Notes: generated by a model from the letters alone, not told the origin. 27,740 bases of DNA from JAAYYY01 sp964602995 (GCA_964602995.1 CAZRTM010000052.1:1-27740); one strand, 5' to 3'. Shown: positions 1-8,923, counted from the stretch's first letter. Translations and numbers: made by a program.

Positions 1-353
1 AGATGTCCCAGGAGAGCCAATTCCGCATCACTCATAGACTGTTGGGGCGGGCTTTCGAGCTGGCGCGGCAGAGCAATGCGCATTCCCGGCTGCAGGGCGT
101 CCAATCGTTCCCAGCCCTCGAACGTCCGGAACTTGTGGTTCCCGGTTGCACGAATGGAGCGTCCGAGGCGCGTCTTGAGCCGGAACACCGGTTTAACGCC
201 GGTTGAAAACGCACGGCTTACCGGCGCACACTCCAGTTTGTAGGTGCTTTCATTGAGCGCCCAGACGAGGAAGTTGTCTTTCCCCTCTAGCTCGCGGATG
301 GGAACTCTCTCGCCGGTATCGGCAATCGTTACAAGCGCGTCGCCGGTCAGACA
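1..353 (-). mobile_element. Intein in DnaB (N-terminal Hint splicing half; endonuclease part cut by the edge)
   Basis: The translation from 353 down to 3 starts CLTGDALVTIADTGERVPI and continues with SRAFSTGVKPVFRLKTRLG, ATGNHKFRTFEGWERLD and RIALPRQLES. This matches, block by block, what I recall of the Synechocystis DnaB mini-intein (CISGDSL..., KTRLGRTIKATANHRFLT, IALPRKLES). Cys1 is the nucleophile. The block B histidine (NHKF) falls at intein residue 73, the same number as in that intein. The insertion point, after DLRDSG, is also the position used in Synechocystis and Rhodothermus DnaB. The last visible residues (SDAELALLGHL) resemble the entry into a LAGLIDADG homing endonuclease. That part, the C-terminal His-Asn and the C-extein lie beyond the window, so splicing competence and endonuclease status cannot be judged. 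Confidence 0.93.
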
Positions 354-1496
354 ACCAGAGTCGCGCAAATCTGACAACTGCGGCCGCTTGTCCTGCCGGT
401 TTTCCACCGCGCGGCTTAGCTGCGAGGCGGTCACCACCGGCACGTCCAGCTCACGGGCCAGCCCCTTCAGCGCGCGGGAGATTTCGCTAATCTCCTGCAC
501 CCGGTTGTTATTAGAGCGCTCAGCCTGCATCAACTGCAGGTAATCGATCATGATCAGATCCAGCCCATGCTCCGCGTAGAGGCGGCGGCACTTGGTGCGT
601 AGCTGCATAGGCGTGATAGACGGCGTGTCGTCAATGAAGATTTTGGTCTCCGAGAGACGGCCAATGGCTTCATAAAAAATGGGCCATTCGTGCTCGTGCA
701 ATTGGCCGCGGCGCAGGCGCTGCGAATCGATGCGTGTTTCGGCGGCGATCATACGTTGCACGAGCTGCTCGCCGGACATTTCCAGGTTGAACATGGCAAT
801 GCGCTTGCCGTGGCGCATCCCCGCGTGCAGGGCCATGCCCAGTTGGAAGGCGGTTTTGCCCATACCGGGGCGCGCCGCCACAATCAGCAGGTCAGACTTG
901 TTAAGCCCGCCCAACATGCGGTCGATGTCCGTGAAGCTGGTGGGCACACCGATGAGGTCGTCACCGCGCGCGTTTAGCTCTTCAATGCGATCTAGATAGG
1001 AGCGGGCGATGTCGCGCACCGGCGTCAGGTCACGCGTGGTGCGCTCTTCGCTGATGCTGAACAGCGCCTGCTCGGCGCGATCCAGCACCACGTTGATATC
1101 TTCGTCTTCGTCATAAGCCAGATTGGCAATCGTTCCTGCCGCCCCAATCATGCGCCGCCGTAAGGCCGCAGCCTCCACCAACCGCGCATAGCTCTGGGCG
1201 TTGACCGACGTGGGCACCGCATTCAGCAGGCTGATCAGATACGCTTCTCCACCAACGTCCTCCAACTGCTCCCGTTTGCGCAACATCTCGGTCAGCGTCA
1301 CGAAGTCCAACGGCTCGCGCGCTTCGTGCAGGTCGAGAATAGCCTGGAAAATCCACTTGTTATGCTCGCGATAGAACGCTTCCGGCTTCAGAAAGGAGGC
1401 TACTTCTAAGATGGCATCGGGATCAATCAGCAAAGAACCGAGAACGGCCTCTTCGGCTTCCTGACTGTGCGGTGGCAAACGGTCGATATCGGTCAT
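1..1496 (-). CDS. dnaB: Replicative DNA helicase DnaB, interrupted by an intein; runs off the left edge
   Basis: DnaB is the hexameric replication-fork helicase. Reading minus from the ATG at 1494-1496 gives 498 uninterrupted codons to the window edge. Residues 1-150 are the N-terminal domain (it opens DRLPPHSQEAEEAVLGSLL). The RecA-like ATPase follows, with Walker A RPGMGKT (Lys214) and Walker B LIMIDYLQLM (Asp318). After SQLSRAVENR...LSDLRDSG the helicase stops matching at residue 381 and an intein begins with Cys382. The C-terminal part of the helicase lies outside the window. No Shine-Dalgarno is visible before the ATG. The start is chosen because the protein begins as DnaB proteins normally do. 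The gene lies 48 nt downstream of a hairpin that ends the upstream DUF151 gene, so it may have its own promoter or rely on readthrough. Identification of DnaB is secure. Confidence 0.96.
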   Translation of the reverse strand, partial: MTDIDRLPPHSQEAEEAVLGSLLIDPDAILEVASFLKPEAFYREHNKWIFQAILDLHEAREPLDFVTLTEMLRKREQLEDVGGEAYLISLLNAVPTSVNAQSYARLVEAAALRRRMIGAAGTIANLAYDEDEDINVVLDRAEQALFSISEERTTRDLTPVRDIARSYLDRIEELNARGDDLIGVPTSFTDIDRMLGGLNKSDLLIVAARPGMGKTAFQLGMALHAGMRHGKRIAMFNLEMSGEQLVQRMIAAETRIDSQRLRRGQLHEHEWPIFYEAIGRLSETKIFIDDTPSITPMQLRTKCRRLYAEHGLDLIMIDYLQLMQAERSNNNRVQEISEISRALKGLARELDVPVVTASQLSRAVENRQDKRPQLSDLRDSGCLTGDALVTIADTGERVPIRELEGKDNFLVWALNESTYKLECAPVSRAFSTGVKPVFRLKTRLGRSIRATGNHKFRTFEGWERLDALQPGMRIALPRQLESPPQQSMSDAELALLGH

Positions 1497-1544
1497 GTTA
1501 TGTAGGCAGGCCTAACCGGCACCAATAATGGCTGGATAGAATCA

Positions 1545-1580
1545 AAAACGTGAAACGCGATCAGTCACGTTCCACGTTTT
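1545..1580 (-). terminator. Hairpin terminator between the DUF151 gene and dnaB
   Basis: A 16-bp stem (arms 1545-1560 and 1565-1580, two G-U wobbles) closes a 4-nt CTGA loop in the minus-strand transcript. The minus-strand 3' arm ends in TTTT and runs into one more T before G. It lies 44 nt after the stop of the DUF151 gene and 48 nt before the dnaB start, so it should end or attenuate the upstream transcript. Confidence 0.7.
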
Positions 1581-1623
1581 AAAACTTCAGAAATGCGAGC
1601 GGAGGCGTTACCTTCCCTCGCAA

Positions 1624-2115
1624 CTATTCATCTAGGTCATCAAAATCAAGCGTGTCTACGAAGTCGGAGAAGGCGTCCAGGCTCTCATCCTCTTCCGTTT
1701 CTTCTTGAAGATCCGGTTCCGGCAAGATCCCAGCGTCCTCCATTACATGCTCTTCCACGAAAATTGGCACTTTGGCGCGTACAGCAAGGGCAATCGAGTC
1801 AGAGGGCCGGCAGTCGATTTCTTTCGATTCGCCATTTACGTCTACGAACAGTGTGGCATAGAAAACCTGATTGCGCAGATCGTTGATCAAGATGTGCGAA
1901 ATCGTTCCACCCATTTGCTCGATGGAGTTCTTCAGCAGGTCATGGGTCAGGGGCCGGGCGACTTCTGTGTTTTGCAGTTCAATCGTAATCGCTTCTGCTT
2001 CGCAAGGTCCGATCCAGATAGCCAATTGCTTTTCGCTGTCCACATCTTTCAACATCACAATGCGGTGTTGAGAAACAAGACTGATGCGAATACTGTCGAT
2101 GACGACCTCAATCAT
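1624..2115 (-). CDS. Bifunctional nuclease (BFN/DUF151) family protein
   Basis: The 163-residue protein begins MIEVVIDSIRISL and contains the family's typical segments: HRIVMLKD, LAIWIGPCEAEAI, RPLTHDLL, GGTISHILIND, FYATLFVD and CRPSDSIALAVRAKVPIFV. These match the BFN/DUF151 domain, named from plant proteins with DNase and RNase activity. The biochemical role of bacterial members is not settled. Roughly residues 1-130 form the domain. The tail is very acidic (repeated E and D to the end, DFDDLDE). The ATG at 2113-2115 is preceded by AAGGTGAG at good spacing. It lies downstream of the metallopeptidase lipoprotein gene on the same strand, but 157 bp containing a likely promoter separate them. 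Confidence 0.9.
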   Translation of the reverse strand: MIEVVIDSIRISLVSQHRIVMLKDVDSEKQLAIWIGPCEAEAITIELQNTEVARPLTHDLLKNSIEQMGGTISHILINDLRNQVFYATLFVDVNGESKEIDCRPSDSIALAVRAKVPIFVEEHVMEDAGILPEPDLQEETEEDESLDAFSDFVDTLDFDDLDE

Positions 2116-2196
2116 TCTCTCACCTTCTTGACTCCGGAATAAAAATCGCCAGCGCCTTGGCTCACCCAGTATATTGCATACGACCCTGTGTGGGCT

Positions 2197-2218
2197 ATAG
2201 CGCTATGTGGGCATTGTA
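2197..2218 (-). promoter_or_regulatory. Probable extended -10 and palindrome upstream of the DUF151 gene
   Basis: On the minus strand, TATGCTACAAT (-10 at 2213-2218, with an extended TGn) precedes the gene by about 100 nt. No convincing -35 is present. A perfect 10-bp palindrome ATAGCGCTAT lies at 2197-2206, around the expected transcription start, and could be an operator. Both calls are inference from sequence alone. Confidence 0.4.
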
Positions 2219-2272
2219 GCATAAAAGAGCTAATGCTTCATGTGCCACTAGGCATAAATATAAGGAACAATT

Positions 2273-4066
2273 TCAGTTGAGCAAGACCCAATTTTGATTT
2301 TTTAAGGCCATGGTGACCGGCCGCAGGGCTGTTCTGGTTCCCTCTGTCACCTGCACCTCGGCTTCGTTGCCAAAAAGCTCCACCTGATGCACCTCAAAGC
2401 CAACCTGCGTCAATTTGGACACAATGTCCTGGTAACTGGTGCCCAGCGGGTCGTTGAAATTGCCGTTATTTGTCAGCGCTCGCTCCACGCTATCCAGAAT
2501 CACATTGGCGCGGTTGTAATCCTCGGCGTTGATGGCGCGGTCGACGGCGTTCAACATCACCTCCAGCGTCACATTCAGCTCTGAAGTGGGCCGCCGCGCC
2601 ACGTCTGCCGTCAGTTGTCGCTTTTCCAGCTCCTGTGCCCAGGGGAACCAGCCGCGCTGATAATGGGCAGTCGGGTCATACTGCAACTGATATTCGCGCA
2701 TCAGGTCATAGTAGCGTATAGAGGTCGTCAAATCAGCCACTTCGCCTGAATTGAGTGGAATGGCATCCACCTTGCCCTTCATGCTGGCCTCGACCTGGGC
2801 CAGGGTGAGGCTGAAATGCTCCATCAGGCTGCGTTCGATAGCCTGCGAATCACTCTCGGCTTCAATCGGCCACACATCGCCGTAGAAATCCCGCACCCGC
2901 TGCCAGCCGTAGGTATCGGCGAGGTGCTTGATGAACCCGGCCGCCTCCAGGTAGGCAATTTCATGTTGCTGCGCGTAGAAGTCATCGATGATTTGCGGCA
3001 ACGGCACGTAGAGGCCCGCCTGGTGTAGCGCCTTCATGCGCTGGTCCAGGTCCTCTTGCTTATAATGGCCACCCGAGGCCCAGACGGCCAATCCTTCGGC
3101 CAGAAAAACGTTGCGGCTGGACGCAAACTGGCGGTCCAGCAGGTGCACAACCTCGTGCACCAACACTTCGTGCAATCCGCCGCCCGCATAATTGCGGTCC
3201 AGGTAGGAGATGACCACTTGCGAGGTGGCGTAGCCGCCCTGCCCCAGCACGCGGTCGACAAAGAAGAGGTCGATCTTGCTTTCAGGTGAGACGCCCAACT
3301 GGTTGACGGCCTCCTGCACGGCAAGCTCCACCTCCTGCTTCAACCGTTCCAGGTCACGATGGGCGGCCGTGCCTTCAATCACCCGCAGCCGGCAGCAATT
3401 AGTCTCCACCACTTGCCAGGCGTGTAGCGCTTCACGCGGCGGACGCGCCTGCGCAGGCAGAACGGGTACGGTCAGCACAACCTGATTGTTGTCCGGGTTT
3501 TCATCACCAACTGCAATCTTATCGTCAGGATCCAGCGTGATGATCACCTGGTGTTCGCCCTCCATCCCGGCTGTGTCCCAGGCCCAGTTGAAAAGGCCAA
3601 TGGCATCGCCCGACAGGTTGCGCTGATTTAGCGAACCGGGCAGTATGATCTGATTGCCAATCTCAATGCGGATAGAGACCTCATTTGCTTCAATCGAAGA
3701 TGGCACCTGGGGCAAGATCCAGAACGTGACCTGATCGCCGGCGTAGATGTCTGGAACTGGCGAAAGGAAGACGTCTTCGAGGGCCAGCGCCAGATCACCT
3801 TCCGGATCGGGCGTCGTCGTTGGCGGCGCGCTGGTCTCGGTTGCCATGGCCGTGGGCGGAACCGTGTTGGTGGCAACCGGCTCCGGCGGCGACGTGGCGG
3901 ACGAAACAAGCGCGGCTGTTGGCGAAGGCGGTGCCACCGTGGGCGAAGGTGCCACCGTCATGGACTGGCCCAAGATAGACGACGGCGGAGCGGTCGGCTC
4001 CATCAGCCCTGTGCAGGCAGACAACAGAAGACCGAGAAGAAGAACAAACGACAACCGTTTTCCCAT
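2273..4066 (-). CDS. Lipoprotein with a CARDB-like domain and a peptidase-MA-like HExxH metallopeptidase domain
   Basis: From the ATG at 4064-4066 the protein has 597 residues. Residues 1-18 are a lipoprotein signal (MGKRLSF, a leucine run, then LLSAC with Cys18 as the lipidated residue). A Thr/Pro/Ala-rich linker follows to about residue 90. Next comes a beta-sandwich-like segment (residues ~92-205; VTFWILPQVPSS, NPDNNQVVLTVPV) resembling CARDB domains. The catalytic domain holds HEVVH at 304-308 and a downstream Glu324 in AEGLAVW, the gluzincin arrangement seen in peptidase MA-like proteins. The C-terminal ~200 residues are of unknown fold. It should be an exported, membrane-anchored zinc protease; its substrate is unknown. 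In-frame ATGs 8 and 16 codons upstream exist (4090, 4114), but the signal peptide fits best from 4066. Confidence 0.85.
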   Translation of the reverse strand: MGKRLSFVLLLGLLLSACTGLMEPTAPPSSILGQSMTVAPSPTVAPPSPTAALVSSATSPPEPVATNTVPPTAMATETSAPPTTTPDPEGDLALALEDVFLSPVPDIYAGDQVTFWILPQVPSSIEANEVSIRIEIGNQIILPGSLNQRNLSGDAIGLFNWAWDTAGMEGEHQVIITLDPDDKIAVGDENPDNNQVVLTVPVLPAQARPPREALHAWQVVETNCCRLRVIEGTAAHRDLERLKQEVELAVQEAVNQLGVSPESKIDLFFVDRVLGQGGYATSQVVISYLDRNYAGGGLHEVLVHEVVHLLDRQFASSRNVFLAEGLAVWASGGHYKQEDLDQRMKALHQAGLYVPLPQIIDDFYAQQHEIAYLEAAGFIKHLADTYGWQRVRDFYGDVWPIEAESDSQAIERSLMEHFSLTLAQVEASMKGKVDAIPLNSGEVADLTTSIRYYDLMREYQLQYDPTAHYQRGWFPWAQELEKRQLTADVARRPTSELNVTLEVMLNAVDRAINAEDYNRANVILDSVERALTNNGNFNDPLGTSYQDIVSKLTQVGFEVHQVELFGNEAEVQVTEGTRTALRPVTMALKNQNWVLLN

Positions 4067-4399
4067 AGCGTACTTGCTCACTACCCCCATTCTACCTGGC
4101 CGGCCGGCTGGCACGGCTCATGCCAGACAAATCTAAGAACTTTCTAAGTGTTCCCCCTTACCTTACACCCGAGGCCCCCACTACACCTGATGCTTCCCCT
4201 ATTAGAAGGTGACGAAACGGATACGTCACCAAAAAAGGAAAACGTTTTTTACCATTCATAATAATCATGCAGCGATGAGACCTGGTACACCACAATACGT
4301 CAGACAGCGGCTGTGCAGGCCGGGACAGCAATTTCTCACTTATTATAACCCTATAGGGGCTAACAAGATGCGCTCCGCGTCACGCTGCTCCACCCTCCT
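4067..4399. other. Intergenic region between the divergent lipoprotein and icd genes
   Basis: About 330 bp with no convincing gene. It holds an inverted repeat GGTGACG/CGTCACC (4208-4214 and 4224-4230, 9-nt spacer). This is followed on the plus strand by AAAAAA, so it has the wrong polarity for a terminator and looks operator-like. A short CCCTATAGGG palindrome lies near 4350. An open frame at 4209-4439 starts inside the repeat, has no ribosome-binding site and runs through the icd promoter, so I do not call it. Confidence 0.5.
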
Positions 4400-4429
4400 T
4401 TGGCAATTTCCCCTCACGCTTCTTATAAT
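4400..4429 (+). promoter_or_regulatory. Sigma-70-type promoter of icd
   Basis: TTGGCA (4400-4405), an 18-nt spacer and a perfect TATAAT (4424-4429) lie about 100 nt upstream of the icd start. The predicted transcript starts near 4436 and has a leader of about 93 nt ending in the ribosome-binding site AGAGGAG (near 4512). Confidence 0.75.
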
Positions 4430-4528
4430 ACTCTCCTAAGATTAACCAATACTTCCCAGCCACAATAGTGCCCGTTGGCACTCACTTTACCACAAAATGT
4501 ACTAACGCTACAAGAGGAGACCGAAAGA

Positions 4529-5756
<1,228 letters not shown>

Positions 5757-5776
<20 letters not shown>

Positions 5777-6605
5777 GTCCATAAGAGAGACAGAAGGCAC
5801 AGAGCCGGTCAAAGTCCTGACAATAGCCGGCTCAGACAGCGGCGGTGCGGCCGGCCTGCAGGCAGACCTTAAAACCTTCACCGCTCTGGGCGCGTATGGC
5901 ATGAGCGTGGTGACCGTTGTCACGGCTCAAAACAGCGCCCGCGTCGCCGGCGTCCATCCCCTGCCGTCAGAGCTGGTCATCGACCAACTGGAAGCAGTTC
6001 TGGATGATTATGGGGCGGCGGCAATTAAAAGTGGTTTCCTGGGGCGGCGGGAGCTGGTGACAGCGCTCGCCGCCCACCTTCAGGACCATCCTGTGGCGCG
6101 CTCTGCTTTCCTCATCGTCGATCCCGTGCTGGTCAACCACCGCGCCCAGCCAATGTTCGGGGATGAAGTGACAGCAGCCTACGCCGAGCACCTGCTACCC
6201 CTGTGCGATCTGGTAACGCCAAATTGCGCCGAAGCAGCGCTACTGACGGGCCAGGCGGTCAATAACATAGCGGATATGCGGCGGGCGGCGCGACAGTTGT
6301 ACGACAGGGGAGCTGGCCACGTGTTGGTTACGGGTGGTCAGGACGATGCCGAGGTAGTGGACCTGCTCTATGATGGGCAGGAAGCTACCGAGCTGCGCTC
6401 CAGGCGCATTGGCACCGAAAATACGCACGGCGCGGGGGACACCTTTTCCGCAGCAATAGCCGTTTTTCTGGCACGAGGCGAATCAATGACCGCAGCGGTG
6501 CAAAACGCCCGGCACTTTACGGCGCAGGCCATTGCGGGAGCTGCTCACTGGCGGCTGGGGAGCGGACACGGCCCCCTCAACCATCTACTGTTCAGGAAAA
6601 CATAA
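5757..6605 (+). CDS. thiD: Hydroxymethylpyrimidine/phosphomethylpyrimidine kinase (ThiD-like)
   Basis: ThiD phosphorylates HMP and HMP-P to give HMP-PP for thiamine synthesis. The protein is a ribokinase-fold kinase with the ThiD opening VLTIAGSDSGGAAGLQADLK (residues 20-39), VTVVTAQNS, IKSGFLG, VDPVLVNH, TPNCAEAALLTG and the C-terminal GSGHGPLNHL. The phosphate-binding loop reads NTHGAGDTFSAA (222-233). Most ThiD proteins have Cys where Asp228 stands here (GTGCT), and Asp is typical of other ribokinase-family members. The specificity is therefore slightly uncertain; a pyridoxal-type kinase activity is possible. No ATG is in frame near the N-terminus. The only usual start upstream of the core is TTG at 5757, overlapping icd by 20 bp and suggesting translational coupling. 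Confidence 0.85.
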
Positions 6606-6642
6606 GACGAGCCTGGGAGGTTTGCACCATCCCAGGCTCGTC
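6606..6642. terminator. Strong hairpin between convergent thiD and the YflT-like gene
   Basis: A perfect 13-bp GC-rich stem (6606-6618 with 6630-6642) encloses an 11-nt loop, starting right after the thiD stop. No U-tract follows on either strand. It most likely serves as a bidirectional transcript end between the two convergent genes. Confidence 0.65.
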
Positions 6643-6675
6643 CGTGACATACCAATACTGTGAGGTGAGAGACGC

Positions 6676-7731
6676 TTAGCTCAGCGTCCTCTTTGTTTCA
6701 TTCCAGGCGTGACGCACAGCGTCTTTGAACTGTTCCCAGGTGCCCTGGTGTTGTTCTTCCCAACTGCGGCGCGCCGGTTCTTCAAGGTCGCGCCAGTCGG
6801 TGACGTCTGTGTAACGCGGGTCTGTAGCCAGCATATGGCCATAGCGATAGGCCGGCATGTAATGTTCGTAGGTGTCATTGCTGTCGTAGAACGTCGTATT
6901 GTAGTGGTTGCGGAAGCGGGAATCGAACTCGTCAAAACGGCCGGTACCCATTTCCCCGAGCAACCGATCGTCCTCTTCTAGGGGATCAGAGCGCATATGG
7001 GTGCGAGTGCGCAGCTCTTCCTCGGCGATATCGAGGGTGTCGTCGTCCATTCCCATCTCATAATCGTAGTCGTCGATGTCGTAGTCGGCATCGAAGTCGC
7101 TGGCGCCGTAGTCGCTCTCCCAGCGCTCACGCTGCTGGCGATATTGCTCCAGCCGGGTGGAGTCCCACGGCTCAGCGTTGGGATCGTAGCCGGTCCAGTC
7201 CTCTTCAGAACGCCAATACTCAGAGCGACGTTCGATATCAACCGGATCGTAGCTCTCCAGAATATCGACCACGTTTTCTGCTTCCGTATCGGTAGCGCGC
7301 ACTGTCACCAGCGTACCACCACGGCGCACACCTTCAGCGTAATATTCGGCTTCCTCTTCAGGAATGCCCCATTCCACCAATGCGCCCAGCAGGCCACCGG
7401 CGGCAGCGCCAACAGCGGCGCCGGTCAGGCCGGCTACGATAGGGCCGGCGGCGACCACCGGACCAATGCCCGGAATGGTCAGCGCACCAAGGCCGACCAG
7501 CACACCGGCCAAGCCGCCTAAGACAGCGCCACCGGCTGCCCCACCGGCCGCGGCCTGACCCACGTCCTCGCTGGTAGCAGTCTGGCGCCCTTCAAGCTCG
7601 GCGCCATAGTGCCCTTCCACGTCGCGGGCAATCAGGCTGATGTTCTCGCGCTGAATCCCGTTATCGACGAGATCGTCAAGCGCATCACGTGCATCTTCAA
7701 CTCGGTCAAACATAGCAACAATAGTTTTCAT
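6676..7731 (-). CDS. General stress protein, YflT-like domain plus glycine-zipper core and acidic tail
   Basis: The 351-residue protein starts MKTIVAMFDRVEDARDALDD, followed by GIQRENISLIARD. This is the alpha/beta fold of the YflT/GSP17M stress-protein family (residues 1-50). Residues ~55-115 are rich in Gly and Ala (AAAGGAAGGAVLGGLAGVL...), a glycine-zipper hydrophobic region likely to enter membranes. Then comes a segment with RRGGTLVTVRATDTEAENVV (135-154). After this the protein is highly acidic and Tyr/Asp-rich (residues ~200-235), ending in a repeat-poor, aromatic- and charge-rich tail. AAGGAG lies 9 nt before the ATG. A role in stress or envelope protection is inferred from the family; no activity can be read from it. 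It is transcribed with the small membrane protein gene upstream (57 bp apart). Confidence 0.8.
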   Translation of the reverse strand: MKTIVAMFDRVEDARDALDDLVDNGIQRENISLIARDVEGHYGAELEGRQTATSEDVGQAAAGGAAGGAVLGGLAGVLVGLGALTIPGIGPVVAAGPIVAGLTGAAVGAAAGGLLGALVEWGIPEEEAEYYAEGVRRGGTLVTVRATDTEAENVVDILESYDPVDIERRSEYWRSEEDWTGYDPNAEPWDSTRLEQYRQQRERWESDYGASDFDADYDIDDYDYEMGMDDDTLDIAEEELRTRTHMRSDPLEEDDRLLGEMGTGRFDEFDSRFRNHYNTTFYDSNDTYEHYMPAYRYGHMLATDPRYTDVTDWRDLEEPARRSWEEQHQGTWEQFKDAVRHAWNETKRTLS

Positions 7732-7788
7732 ACCTGGCTCTCCTTTTGGTAATAGATATTAACTTTCGCGCTGGCTCAACTGCTTTGC

Positions 7789-8016
7789 TTAGAACAAGAC
7801 GAACAGTACAACGGCCAGCAGCACCAGTAGCACCACCATGAAAATGAGCATCATGGCCGGCGACATGCCCTGCCGCTCGGGGCGGTCATAGACGCCCACT
7901 GGCGGCGGCACAGCATCGGCATCAAGCGTGGTGCGGCGCTCCTCTAGCTCTGCTTCATCTAAATCGAACTCTGCTTCTTCTATATCAAACGGATCACTAT
8001 ATTCTTTCCGGTCCAT
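7789..8016 (-). CDS. Small acidic tail-anchored membrane protein, function unknown
   Basis: This is a 75-residue protein I do not recognise. Residues 1-30 are strongly acidic (DPFDIEEAEFDLDEAELEE). Residues ~31-50 are Pro-rich (PPPVGVYDRPERQGM). Residues 53-75 form one hydrophobic helix ending at the C-terminus (MMLIFMVVLLVLLAVVLFVL). That layout suggests a tail-anchored protein with a cytoplasmic acidic head. GGAAAGGGA precedes the ATG. It is the first gene of a probable two-gene unit with the YflT-like stress gene, so a joint stress or membrane role is plausible. Confidence 0.75.
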   Translation of the reverse strand: MDRKEYSDPFDIEEAEFDLDEAELEERRTTLDADAVPPPVGVYDRPERQGMSPAMMLIFMVVLLVLLAVVLFVLF

Positions 8017-8289
8017 CTTTGTCCCTTTCCTTAACTGCTCGCTGCTAACGTAATTGGCGTAGTCGGTGGCTTAAGAGAGGTGTCAGGTGCAAGCGTGTAA
8101 CCATTCACCTCAGCCTCCTACTCTTGATTCAACTGGGTTAGATTGTCATTGACTTTCAATCTAAGGCTGTTGGCTCCGTTGTAACAGTATAGTCGTCTGC
8201 AGCAGGCGATCAGACAATAGGGTCATTCCCTACTAAACGGCGTAGAAACACTCCAGTTCGCTGTTGCTCTGGCTTTCCGAATTTGTTAC
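8017..8289. other. Divergent intergenic region between the small membrane protein and the GbsR-type regulator
   Basis: About 270 bp without a gene. It contains an 8-bp inverted repeat, TTAGATTG/CAATCTAA (8138-8145 and 8157-8164, 11-nt spacer), of unknown use. A 5-bp repeat TAGGG/CCCTA lies near 8220-8234. I could not assign a convincing promoter for the minus-strand genes. Confidence 0.45.
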
Positions 8290-8311
8290 TATACTTTCAA
8301 AACATTTTGAA
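8290..8311 (+). promoter_or_regulatory. -10 element and operator-like palindrome before the GbsR-type gene
   Basis: TATACT (8290-8295) is followed at once by a perfect 7-bp inverted repeat, TTCAAAA-CA-TTTTGAA (8296-8311). The repeat covers the predicted transcription start, the classical place for a repressor. No good -35 is seen. Since the next gene encodes a winged-helix regulator, autoregulation is likely but inferred. Confidence 0.55.
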
Positions 8312-8324
8312 TGTAGGGTAAGCT

Positions 8325-8861
8325 ATGCATCAAAGTTTAATTGCCGTCAATGACAGCACCGTCGCCGGGCTGGGCCGCCTGGCGCGATTCTTTGGCTTTA
8401 GCGAGGTGATGGGCCGCCTCTATGGCACACTTTTGCTCAGTCCAAAACCGCTCTCCCTGGACGATCTGGCTGAAGGGTTGCAGATAAGCAAGGGGTCGGT
8501 GAGCATGAACATGCGCTCTCTGGAGCGTTGGGGTATGGCTCAGGAAGTGTGGATGCGCGGCGAGCGCAAAAAGTATTATGAAGCCGAGCCAGACCTGTGG
8601 CAGGTGATGCGCAACGTACTGAATGGGCGCGAGCGCCGCGAAGTGCAATTGGCGCTAGAAGTGTTGGCCGATAGTGTGGAAAAGTTGAAATCGGCCGAAG
8701 GCGATCTATCACCAAGAGAGAAAGAGCTGGCTGAGTTCTACTTGCAACGGATGGACGACTTACAGGCCTTCTTCCAGGTGGCTCAGATTGCGCTGGAGAC
8801 GGTGTTAGGCTCGGAAGATACGCTCGATTTTGAAGAAATTACCAAGATTGATATTGGTTAA
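8325..8861 (+). CDS. GbsR/MarR-family transcriptional regulator
   Basis: The 178-residue protein fits the GbsR branch of the MarR superfamily (COG1510 type). It has an N-terminal helix leading into FGFSEVMGRLYGTLLLSPKPLSLDDLAEGL, then the recognition helix region LQISKGSVSMNMRSLERWGM (residues ~53-72). A wing follows (VWMRGERKKYYEAEPDLW). The long C-terminal helices (110-165) should make the dimer. Characterised relatives control osmolyte and choline genes, but the ligand cannot be deduced here. AGGGTAA precedes the ATG. A palindrome lies between its -10 element and start. The next plus-strand gene, the NTPase, is 62 bp downstream without an obvious terminator and may be co-transcribed. Confidence 0.85.
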   Translation: MHQSLIAVNDSTVAGLGRLARFFGFSEVMGRLYGTLLLSPKPLSLDDLAEGLQISKGSVSMNMRSLERWGMAQEVWMRGERKKYYEAEPDLWQVMRNVLNGRERREVQLALEVLADSVEKLKSAEGDLSPREKELAEFYLQRMDDLQAFFQVAQIALETVLGSEDTLDFEEITKIDIG

Positions 8862-8923
8862 GGAACCAGATCGGGGCAGCCTCTTTTTCAAACCACACGC
8901 AAACCATTTCACGAAGCCAAGCT

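Noticed and set aside
3..206. Plus-strand frames in the first 1000 bases
   Set aside because: They are antisense to dnaB and its intein, whose minus-strand frame is open throughout and well matched.
4209..4439. 76-codon frame in the spacer before icd
   Set aside because: It starts inside an inverted repeat, has no ribosome-binding site and overlaps the icd promoter.
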